Shown piece after piece: positions 47,247 through 57,400 of a stretch of DNA of 64,000 nucleotides; position 1 is the stretch's first letter, and each line of letters opens with the position of its first letter. Under the pieces are notes generated by a model. It worked only from the letters and a program-made list of their open reading frames with translations, made no database searches and was not told the DNA's origin. Both the position numbers and the translations under genes were made by a program. This stretch comes from Phlyctochytrium arcticum (lineage: Eukaryota > Chytridiomycota > Chytridiomycetes > Chytridiales > Chytridiaceae): assembly GCA_025602905.1 (NCBI GenBank), contig JAHLKI010000028.1, positions 310,001-374,000 on the forward strand, written 5' to 3'.

Positions 47247-48399
47247 GGTTCCTGTGCCGTGCAATATGCTCGTCTTCGTGATTTGGGTATATCTTTTCTT
47301 GAATATGTCACAAAAGATTCCAAAGAGACCAAAGATGGGTTCCCGGCACGGAATGGGTTTTTGAGAGAAGGAAAGAGTACAAGACACCCAATGGATCTTT
47401 GCGGTTCTGATGATGAACAAAAAGAGTCGGCAAACGGTAACGAGATTCGGGACAGTGTAGAGAGTCAGGTAGAGAGTAAAAGAATGCTATAGAAAATTCT
47501 TGGAGCGGAGCAAAGGCCGTCCAAATCAGTATCACGTGATTGATTTACGCGTCGGTGTCGGTCAAGGTTCAAAAAGAACTTCTCCTGGGCTTCGTGCTGC
47601 GCGACAAACCAACAGTGCTGAGGGTTTACTAGTATAGGTCTAGGTATAGGTACTTTGAGTTTGCTTTAGGTATACGTACTGAGAGTTTGCAGCAGAATCA
47701 GGAAGCGATATGTAGTGCATTGTGAAGGTTGCACAATTACATTTTATTTCTTTCCACCTCTTGTAACTTTTGATCTCTCGCTTGCGGGGCCTGGCAACAT
47801 GCTATGAAACTATCGTTGCACTTCTTTCCATGTTTGTCTTCTATCTTCAATAACTTTTGATCTCTCCAGTGCCCGCTGGTGTGCGTTGGCAACCGGTCAA
47901 TCAGGCCGCTATACTGTACGTATTGCTGGTGTTTTTCCATCTTTGATTGCTATAATATACTAGGGAACACGCGGTAGAGGGATGGGCTAAGTTGGAAACA
48001 TGCTCGGTGTGTGATGCGAACGAATTGTACTCAGATATCGCAATACTCGGAGGAAATGTGACATAAAAGAGATACTGACTTGATTCAATGTCAGTACTCA
48101 GGAAGCGGGGGAGACCCCAGTAGTATCTATATGGAGCCGGTTTACCCGCAATTGACCACCTTATCCACCCTCCCTCGAACCGCCCTCCATGTTACATCAT
48201 TGGTGCGCCACTCTCACGTAATCGTCGAGTCCGATGGAGAGAATGCTGTCAGATGCATCGAATTTGTATGTGCCTTCTATTGTGAACTCTATCGGTTGAC
48301 TTCTTGTTCATTCCCAGCCATGGGTCGCGCAAGCACATTTACTTGTGATGAGATCCGTATTCTTGATCTCTGGTGGGGACGTTTTCCTGACATTAGAGC
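47247..48399. other. Intergenic region with small tandem repeats
   Basis: A 26-28-bp near-tandem repeat lies at about 47636-47690 (units with GAGTTTGC) and a TAACTTTTGATCTCTC pair at about 47764 and 47849. A 109-codon frame (48080 on) runs up to the insertion site of element 1 and stays open on the other side; no family recognised. Confidence 0.4.
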
Positions 48400-48404
48400 T
48401 ATGT

Positions 48405-48640
48405 TGTAGCGTTTTCGGGTAAAAAGTGGTATGGACGGTAATGCACCTTCCCAGGGTGCGTGAGTCGGGTTGTGTATTGCTTTAGCGCAGAGCAAAGAGA
48501 AAGCGTAAAGAGTCTGAAAATGTACAGTGCAGGATGGGATATACAAAAAGAAAAACAAAACAACACGTGTGATGTGGCACGGCACTGCGCTGTTTGCGCA
48601 GTGGTGCGGACAATGCGCAGCGAACCACGAGCCCGCTGCA
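48405..48640 (-). repeat. 3' LTR of element 1
   Basis: 236 bp, TG..CA bounded on both strands (TGTAGCG at one end, TGCAGC on the minus strand). It matches the partner LTR exactly by eye. The left flank is TATGT. Confidence 0.95.
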
Positions 48641-49323
48641 CCCCCCTCAGACTCGATGCTGGAAAGAGGAGCGAGGCTTCAGATCAGGGTTCGTGTGTCA
48701 GCAGAAAGATTGAAGTATCAGGTCACCAGCACAACCTCACCGGGCAACTATACACCGAACACGCCAGACGTGTATAGAAGCCAGCGGTGCAAGTGAACAA
48801 ACCGAACAACGCCAGACGTTTGGTCACCTGAATTGTGTTGGATCACCTCCAAGTCAATTTCACTGTTGTCACAGGCATGAATAGCTGCTACTTGCAGCTT
48901 CCCCGAGACTCTCGTTGCAGATTGTGCAACAACCGTGTGCGCATGTTCGCACAGGTACGAAGGTAAGGATGTGTTTCCTTGCGTTGAAGGAAATTACGCG
49001 TAATGACGGAGATAAATGTTTCCCCGGCCTCTCATCACCTATGCATAGATGATGCATCAACTCAGCTCAGGCTGATCAGGCCTACCGGAGTTCTGACGTG
49101 CGAGACGCGTCGTCAGCAAGGAGCAACCTTGGATGTGGGTCTCAAAGTGTTGAGATGGTGCGCGCGCGTAGGTAGTATCAAGATATGGGATGGGAGGTCC
49201 CGAATAGTAATGAATGACGTGAAGTGTTGCAAGAGGACACTCGTTGCTTTGATAGCAGTCATGCGGTATTCTCTCATTGAGAATGTGATACTTTGAATAT
49301 GAAACACATCTTCCTTGACGTCA

Positions 49324-49944
49324 CTAGCGTTTGCGTTGTGAACGTTTCGATGGGGGCTCGGCTGTAGACGAAATGTCAGTTGCCGATGCTTCGTTTTGGG
49401 CTTTCTTTCGCTTTGAACTCTTGGGTGCTGAGGGGCGTGCTAGTTCCCATGCTTTCAGCGCGTCGGTTTGCTCAAGGTGTTCCCGCGGTTCCCAAGTTGA
49501 GTCCTCTGGCCCGAAGCCTTCCCATTGAACCAAGTATTTCCGCTTCTTGTGACGGATCCGCTCGTCCAGAATACGGTCGATGAGCCAAAGTTCCTCGCTG
49601 TTGACCAGCACAGGCTCCGGCGCATCCTTCGTGGCACGATGGGTAATAGAGCCAGGTTTGTGCCACGGCTTCAGAATGTCGACATGAAATGTCGGATGTA
49701 CCATACGCATTGGATGAGGTAGTTCCAGCGTGTAGGTATCAGGGTGCGGTCCGGTTCCTTTGACCTTGAATGGACCAAGCCAATCCTGGCGAAGTTTCTC
49801 CGGAAGCTTACCCAAAGCTGGAATGTGGATCCCTTTGCGTTTGAGTAAAACTGAATCGCCCTTCTCGAAGATGAGCGTCCGCCGACCCTTGTCATGGTTC
49901 CTTGCTTGCACATCTTGTGCATCGCGTAACCGTTGTTGTACCAC
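49324..49944 (-). pseudogene. Element 1 integrase tail and chromodomain
   Basis: A 206-codon frame with the GPY/F region (RQDWLGPFKVKGTGPHPDTY, then MRMVHPTFHVDILKPW) and a C-terminal chromodomain (IDRILDERIRHKKRKYLVQW, then EGFGPEDSTWEPREHLEQ), ending in a Lys/Arg tail. Chromodomains steer such integrases to marked chromatin. It is separated from the integrase core by a frameshift near 49950-49970. Confidence 0.9.
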
Positions 49945-49959
49945 CCGTTCGATCTCATG

Positions 49960-50690
49960 AGGGTATCAACAAACTTGGCTACTTGCCGATTTGTTGGCTT
50001 TGATATCTCCTGCAGACCTTCCCTGGTATGGTGTCCACCATTGACCTGTGGGAGGCGGCCTTTGTCGATCATGAACGGGGCATAGCCGGTATTTGATGGT
50101 GTTGAGTTGTGGTGAAACTCAACCAAGGGTAGGATATCAACCCAGTTCTTGCCATCGCCGTCTATGTAGGCCTTCAGCACGTTTTTGACAGACTTGATTT
50201 TGCGTTCGCATTTGCCGTCTGTCTGCTGATGTCGAGCGGTCGCCACCTCTAACTTGATACCGAGAGCAGCGGTAAAAGATTGCCAAAATTCGGCTAAGAT
50301 GCGGCTGTCGCGATCGCTGACAATGACCTTGGGAGCACCTTCGTTCTTGAAGAAGTGCTGGGTGAAGAGATACGCAAGCTCTTGACTCGAAACCTCCATG
50401 TTGCAAGGGATGAGGTACACACGTCCTGACAGATAGTCGACTATGACCAGGGCGGCATCGTAGTAGTCGCCGTTATGGCTAGGTTTCCCCCCCCACGATT
50501 CCGTCCTAGGTAGTGAGACTAGATCCATGCCGATGGTGTGCCAGCGCTTATCAGGCACTGGGAGCGAGCGTAATAGTCCGACACCTCGTGCGGGACTTCG
50601 GAAGCGTTGACAAGTTGCACATGTGCGAACATAAGCTGCAACGTCGCGTTCCATAGTCGGCCAATGGTATTCTTGCAGCAGACGACCATA
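49960..50690 (-). pseudogene. Element 1 integrase core
   Basis: Contains the zinc-binding C..C part (YVRTCATCQRF), the first catalytic Asp in WHTIGMDLVSLPR, the second in VIVSDRDSRILAEFW and the Glu in TDGKCERKIKSVKN. The HHCC histidines lie at the left deletion edge and are largely gone. The frame opens directly from protease/RT-leader sequence because of the internal deletion. Confidence 0.9.
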
Positions 50691-51853
50691 TGTCGAATCC
50701 ACCCTTTGGCAAGCAACGTTGTAATTTGCCGTTGAAGTTCTTCCAGTTCCTTCGGGCCCATTGCACGCAAGGGCACCGACAGAGGTCTATCTACGCCGTC
50801 GATTTCAATTTTGAAGTCGTCTTCGCCCCGAGAAGGTGGTAACGTGCGTAGCTCTGTGAAAACTGTCTTCTTGAACTTTCGTAAGATTGGCAGTAACGGA
50901 TTGTCTTCCGGAATGGACGCTAGCGGATCTTCGTCCGGAGCTTTTTGTCCATTGGCCGCGCTGTCGGTACTACTTGTACTTGCAGCCGCGGTAACTCGCG
51001 CGGAGGCCGGTGCCTCGCGGATATGTCCGTTGCCATCTATCCACTGGAGTACGTTGACATTGACTGCAAAAACTGATGTGAACTCCTTCTTTCGCATCGC
51101 TCGGAGAAATTTTTCAGCCTTGAGGTGGGTCTTGACGTCCTTGACCGAGGCGAGAGGTGATTGAAGGCGAGGCGAGTCGAGATTGCAGTCAAACGCACGT
51201 AAGTGGGCAGCATTGCAGGATGGTTGTTGCTCACGTTTTCGTGAAACCGGTCTTGCTTCGCATAGGCGACGAACGCCTTCAAACATGAAAGACATGCGAG
51301 GACGTTCATCAACCTTGTCAATCTGGAGTCCTTCAAGGCCGAGAATGAAAGGTAGTCCCACAATGGCATCTACGCGTAATGGCGCAACAATGAACGGTAG
51401 CTCACCGAAGGAACATTTGTTGTGATCGCAGTAGAGGTCCAGGGCTCCTAGCATCATTCGATTCGACTTGAAGGTTTCTCCGTCGTCTCCCCATTCTACT
51501 TCGATAGTAGAGCTGGGTTGATAGGTTGGGAACTTATGTTGCCTGACCCACTTGTCGTTGATCATCAGGGTATCGCACCCGGTGTCGACAAGAATACGGG
51601 CCATCTTGCCATTCAACTTCGCATGAACGACAAAGGCATTTTGAGCAATTACCGGTTCAGGTCCACAAGCAACACGGCGTGGAGCATAACGATCTTCATC
51701 CAAGGAACCTCCAATCGGTGCAACCCGAACAACGCCAGACGGCTGCATCGGTTTTGATGATTCCTTGACCTCCGATCGTGTATCTCCTCGTTGCGTAGCT
51801 TGTGATTGTGGACTCGAGGACTGAACTTCTTCGGTAAATGTAAAAGTGGACAC
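50690..51853 (-). pseudogene. Element 1 protease and RT leader, truncated
   Basis: Starts MSTFTFTEEVQSS. The aspartic protease has KMARILVDTGCDTLMINDKW. It continues through the linker to ELEELQRQITTLLAKGWIRH, where RT should begin, and then shifts into out-of-frame integrase sequence. Compared with element 2, about 1.66 kb covering all RT and RNase H motifs (including the YLDD box) is missing at this point. Confidence 0.92.
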
Positions 51854-51968
51854 AGTATTGATGGATACGGTTGTATTTAATTAGAAAAGTTATTAAAAAC
51901 AAAAGGATTATCTAATCTGACCGAACCATCCTGCGGCAAACGACCTGTGTCGTTATTGCTTGCCGGAT

Positions 51969-53332
51969 CTAGTTTTTTGGATCGCGGCGTTTGGCATTGG
52001 GACATCTGGCAGACCAATGGTCGCCACTACCGCAGCAGTAGCACCAGATGCGGTCTGACTCGGCCTGCTGGTTGTTTTTGCGAGGTCCGGGAGATGAACT
52101 TGACCCGGATCCGCTGGCTCCAGCGTTGGCTCCACGCCCTTGGTAAGCATAGGGCTTACCATGGTTGTGGGTTTTGCCATTTGCCGCAGAGACGTTGGCT
52201 TTGGGACTCTTTCCACCACCGTTCTTCGCCGGGCCATTATTGGCAGCCGGCACGGAGGCGGGACCCTTGCCTTTTCCGGTTCCACCCGCGACAGGGACAT
52301 AGGCCCCGTCATTGTCGCATCCCCACGCTTGGAGGGTTTGGGTGGTAGCCGTTTGGATCTGGGTGAGGTTGGCGTCGGGATGCATTCCGAAAACAGCCTG
52401 CATCAGGCGACTCCAAAATTCCCCTCCCCGTTCTAGTCCGTCACGAAAGTAGCGTCGCATCTGATCTTCGTCAATGGGGCTACGGGCGGTGCTGGTGGTT
52501 CTCAATTCGCCAGTGATCCTGTTGAAGGCGGAGATATAGGCCGAGTAATTTCGGCACGTGAGCTGACGGAGCCTGGCCAAAATGGCGTCCCGCGGGTTTC
52601 TTCAAACTCCTCCCGGTTTGCGGGTCTCTCGGCCAGGGTCATGGAGGAAAACCAGTCCTTGGCTGTTCCCTCAAGGGCGCGTTCCATGTAATCCACGAAC
52701 GATCGCCCCGCGCGCTGGTCCTCGTTGGCGGGAGAATGGTCAAGGAAAGCATAATGCTTATCCAAGAAGTCACGGATCTTCTTGTGTGACGCAACGTCAC
52801 TACCCTCTCCCGAGAACATGGCATTTTCAGCTTTGCGCTGGAGTGACTTGTTTTGCATTGAATCAAACAAGTTTCCTTGTTGGCCATTGCCATCGCGAGC
52901 GGCCACGTCAGCTTTGAGCGAAGCAATCTCCTCCGTCAAGGATGTGAGAATTGCCGTAAGCTGTTGCTTGTCCGCGACGGCTCCTCCAAGAGCGGACGCC
53001 GCGGGGGTGGCATTACCCGAGAGGGAAACACCAGTCATCCCCGTAGGTCCCTCAGAGGGCCTAACCACGTCTCTCGGGGGCTCTTCGTCGACCATCATGG
53101 GTACGACGCCTCCCGCATGGTTGTCTGTGCTGGTCGAACCAGTCTCCTGAGCATCTCTTTCTCCAGCAATGGAGGATGTCTCAGAATGCTGGCCGATCTC
53201 TCCAGCCTCAGTTTGGTCTTCACCCAGGAGAGGAGGTCCGCTCTCTATAGTACTAGAGACGGGGCCCTCTTCACTCGGCTTGCCTTTGCTTTTGGTCTTG
53301 CGCGCCACAGCCTGCTTTTGTCCAGAACCCAT
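51969..53332 (-). pseudogene. Element 1 gag, frame broken
   Basis: Two overlapping frames. The first starts MGSGQKQAVARKTKSKG and has a capsid-type helical region (FLDKHYAFLDHSPANEDQR; SFVDYMERALEGTAKDWFSS). The second continues the homology (RNYSAYISAFNRITGELR; DQMRRYFRDGLERGGEFWS) and ends with a CCHC zinc knuckle, CYCCGSGDHWSARC. The shift lies near 52590, where about ten residues present in element 2 are lacking, so a small deletion with frameshift is likely. Confidence 0.85.
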
Positions 53333-53455
53333 GTTGAACGGAACAAAGAGTAGAAAGAAGTAAAAGAAGCGAAAGAGGTAGAAGCGAAAGGTCGAGTCGA
53401 AAGGGTAAACGGACGGTTTGAGGCTAGTAGGATTGCTGATGGGGTGGTGCTACCA

Positions 53456-53691
53456 TGTAGCGTTTTCGGGTAAAAAGTGGTATGGACGGTAATGCACCTT
53501 CCCAGGGTGCGTGAGTCGGGTTGTGTATTGCTTTAGCGCAGAGCAAAGAGAAAGCGTAAAGAGTCTGAAAATGTACAGTGCAGGATGGGATATACAAAAA
53601 GAAAAACAAAACAACACGTGTGATGTGGCACGGCACTGCGCTGTTTGCGCAGTGGTGCGGACAATGCGCAGCGAACCACGAGCCCGCTGCA
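53456..53691 (-). repeat. 5' LTR of element 1
   Basis: Matches the 3' LTR exactly. It directly precedes the primer-binding site on the minus strand. The right flank is TATGT. Confidence 0.95.
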
Positions 53692-53696
53692 TATGT

Positions 53697-54484
53697 TCCC
53701 TCTGCCTTCGTCGACACCGTCGCGTACAGTACACGTTTGGGTCATCGTTTGTTATTATCAATCTTGGCCGGTATGGCTCCAAGTCCCAACCGGGGACAGA
53801 CTTACAAATCCTGCCGCTGTTATAGTTATCGTGTTTCTCATCCAGGAGTAAGTAGTATAACGGGGGAATATATACAGATCTCATATACTTTGTTTTTGCG
53901 CGCGCGCATAAAAAGGTTTCTAGCGAGCGTGGGAGCGTTGCGCAGTGGGTTCTGCCTTGGTTCACAATCCGCATATAGTTCTTGGGCAATGGAAAATCGA
54001 CGGCTTTGGATTATATATCGGAATTTTATCCATTTCCGCTGACTGACCGGCAGTGTGTAAACCTTTTTTTCTTGGATGGACATAAGTTGGGTCTTTCTAT
54101 CAAAGTGACAAACTGCATGTCACTCTGCTTTCCGTAGCTCCGGCGGTGAATCAGGGCGCTGTAAACTGGCCTTTTTTTTACCTCTAAGAGTATCGATTCC
54201 GTTTTTTTCTTAGCGTAAATAACGAATGCCAGACGGGGGGAATGTGTATAATGGGGCCAAAACGACAAGTTTTTGTAAGTACATTCAAATTAACCCACAT
54301 AAATTCATGACAAGAAAACAAAAGATATAACAGATTTCTACAAGACAAGAACCCGCTACCTTACATGCTACAAAATTACAAAACACTAACAAACCGAGCG
54401 ATGAACCCCCTCACTCATGGGTCGTCGTGCCTTGCTGTGACGGGTTCTGGTTCTTTTATACTAGCGGCAGGCGGCCGAATGACA
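53697..54484. other. Sequence between elements 1 and 2
   Basis: Host or older repeat DNA, with no gene recognised. One plus-strand frame entering from the empty-site side of element 1 runs on for about 50 codons. T-rich runs occur around 54060 and 54170. Confidence 0.4.
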
Positions 54485-57400
54485 TGTGTCATTGGTCCCT
54501 GAGAGCGGTAGCAATCATTACTGCGCGAGCTGGCATGCGCCACACTCGTGACAGGTTTTCTTCCATCATAAAGTACTCTGATAGCATTAGACATAACTTT
54601 AAGTGTTTTTCGACCATTACGCTACCCGAACTCTCGCAACCTGGGAAGTTGCATATAGCGTCCATTTTACTTTTCTTTGAGCCCCTTTCTTTCATCAGAC
54701 CGATCCCCCTGACCCCTTTGCATGGTAGCACCACCTTCGTGGTTTGATTGAAAACAAGTTCGGCTTTCCAATTTTGTTTTTGAAGTTTTTGAACTTTACC
54801 CTTCTCTCACCCACTCGTTCTTTCTTTCCAGTATCATGACCTCCAAGCCTTCGAAGACTCGCAAGGGGCAGAAGGGTGCCGCCGACGGTGAAGCGTCGAA
54901 GCGTGACAAGAAGGCGGACGAGGCCGTGGGGAAGCAAGAGGAACAACCGTTCCGTGAGAGGGAGGAAGAGACCATGGAGTCAGAGGACGACATGGACCGT
55001 ACCGCGGGGCGAAGTGAGATGGAGGAAGGCGAGACCGTCGATGACCTTATGGAAGTCGAGGGTGGAGCTGACCCCTCTCCCCCTGCTGGGCAACCCCTCA
55101 CTGAGCAACGTCGTGGGTCGACTGGCGCAGCGCTTGGCGGAAGCCTTGCGGAGTTGAAGTTGACCGCGACTGATGCCAGGGACAAGGGTAAGGGCCCAAT
55201 CCCCGAGACCGAGGCAGAGCTCTGTGCTCTCCGTGACGAAGTAGTCCGGTTGAAGGGACAGCTCCGGGAGCAGGAAGCGCAGGTACCCGGAATGCCGGTG
55301 AACCCTGGATCCACTCCCCAAGTAGGCAGCTCCTTCTTTGAAGTGAGCGAGCTGAAGTCCTTGCAGAAGTCGGCGAGCGAGGCTCGTTTTGCGGGAATTC
55401 GGGAGGATTGCACGGCCGAAAGGATACGTGACTTCTTGGTACGTCATCACGACTACCTGGACCACCCGTCTTCAGGAACCGCATACGACAACCGGATGCG
55501 TACTGGCTATGTGCAGTACATGGAGCGTCATTTGACGGGAGCCGCGAGATCGTGGTTGGACTCACTTGGTCCATCTCGCCCCCGTTGCAGAACGGACTTT
55601 GAAGCGATGTTGCGGAGTCGCTTCATGGAGCGTAACCCGAGACCTCGGGTTATTGCCCAATTGAGAGGGTTGCAATGCAGCAACTAACCGTCTGACCTCC
55701 CAACTGGCTGTAGGAGGAGAGCCACTGCCCGATTCCGAGGTTCGCGCCCTTTTCAGGGATGGGTTGAACCGAGGAGGGCATGTCTGGGCGTCTATGGGCA
55801 AAGACATTTTGCGTCATGCCCATTCAGTGAGGTCGGCGAATGCAGGTATCGCTCCAGCCACAGTGGCGGACCTGCAGCGCATTGGATCGGAGTTGTTGGA
55901 GATTTTCTCCCTCGACAACAACGGCAAGTATGTCTATGCCGCCGGCGCACCCACTGAGGGTTCCGCGCCCACCGATCCCGCCAACCCTGGACCTTCCGGA
56001 TCGTCTTCCAAGAGGGGGAAGGCGAGTGTATCCGCGGTTCAATCTCGCGATTCTCGCAAGGCGGCACCTTATCACAAAGGTGGTAAGGGCAGTGGTCAGA
56101 ACGGAGGGAGTTCTGGATCCGGCAACCGCAAAGAGGCGGTTCGTCTGGGAACAGACCGCAAGGGGGGGGCCCCGGCCTTCTTTTGTTTTGTCTGTGGGAG
56201 CACTGCGCACGTTGCCCGCATGTGCCCCAACAAAGCCACTGGTCCTTCGGGAAACTAGAGGGGATGGGCGAAGACGGCACAGGCCGTCCAACCTTAGATG
56301 TTAGTGTTTCTTGTACTTTGACAAATACATTATCATCTGTGAACTCTGTGTCTTTGCATCCGTTGGTATCGTCCGAAGGTTCATCCGTGAAAGGAGAAGC
56401 TACGCATACCGTAGGCAGTGAGCGACCGTCTGGCGTGGTTCGGGTTGCTCCTGCTGAGGTCGCGAAGGGTTCTTCCGCCACAAATGAAACTCCGAGGCGT
56501 TCACCACCAGGGATGATTGATCCTGCCATCTCACCATATGCCTTTGTGATCCATGGGAAGCTGAACGGCAAGATGGCCCGAATGCTCATTGATACGGGCT
56601 GTGACACGATGATGGTCAGTGACAAATGGGTTCGGAAACATGGTTTTCCAACCCATTCTCCTCCCACGACCATTGAGGTTGAGTGGGGTGACGACGGGGA
56701 AACATTCATGTCCACGCGTATGATGAAGGGTGACCTGGAGATCTACACGAACGCGGGCCAAAAGATCGGCTTCCAGGAAGCTCCGTTCATTGCGGCACCG
56801 CTCCGAGTTGATGTCATCTTGGGACTCCCCTTCATCCTGGACCTTGAATCCCTCCACATCGACAAGGTCGATGATTACCCCCGTCTGTCCTTCACTAAGG
56901 AGGGGACTCGCCACTATTGTGAAGCGCGACCTGTGTCACGCAAGTGGTCGGGAAAGTTGAGCTGGAACGCCAGTTCTCTGCGTTACTTCGCTTGCAAACC
57001 GAGCTCCTCACGCCTGAAGTCGCCGTCGGAGCTTCCTGGAGTGAAGCAGATTCCAGAGCTCCTTCGGGCAGACAGGTTTTTACGCGGTGTGTGGAAAAAG
57101 GAGTTTGTCTCGGTGTTTGCTGTACAAGTTGACGTTGAGCGCTGGATTGAGGGGGGTGGCCGTGTGCGTGTCGCTCCTGCCTCCGCGCGGGTGAGTGCAG
57201 CCCGATCGCAAGCCCGGGAAACTGGAACTCAGGAGTTGAAGGTCCCTGACAGTGTCCCCGACCCGCTGGCTTCGATCCCTGCAGATCATCCGTTGCTGGC
57301 GATCTTACGCCCATATGCAAAGACTGTCTTTGCGGAGTTGCAGACTCTACCACCTTCTCGAGGAGAAGATGATTTCAAGATTGAAATTGAAGGCAAGGAG

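Larger units (their letters stand above)
48405..53691 (-). mobile_element. Ty3/gypsy LTR retrotransposon, element 1 (RT-deleted)
   Basis: Full-length 5,287-bp element on the minus strand. Both LTRs (48405-48640, 53456-53691) are 236 bp and appear identical base for base. It is flanked by a perfect 5-bp duplication TATGT (48400-48404 and 53692-53696). The primer-binding site TGGTAGCACCACC starts directly after the 5' LTR (53455 leftward) and a G-rich polypurine tract (TCTGAGGGGGG) abuts the 3' LTR. Gag, protease, integrase and chromodomain pieces are present, but reverse transcriptase and RNase H are absent. Identical LTRs with an intact duplication indicate a recent insertion. Confidence 0.95.

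Noticed and set aside
48700..48810. CCGAACAACGCCAGACG also found in the element 1 protease leader (51725)
   Set aside because: Shared string of 17 bases only; could be an internal duplication in the element but too short to interpret.
53533..53989. Open frames overlapping the element 1 LTR
   Set aside because: They run through LTR DNA into flanking sequence and recur at the other LTR copy; not genes.
54796..55574. Long open frames on the minus strand opposite gag of element 2
   Set aside because: Shadows of the gag frame; no start context or recognisable domain.
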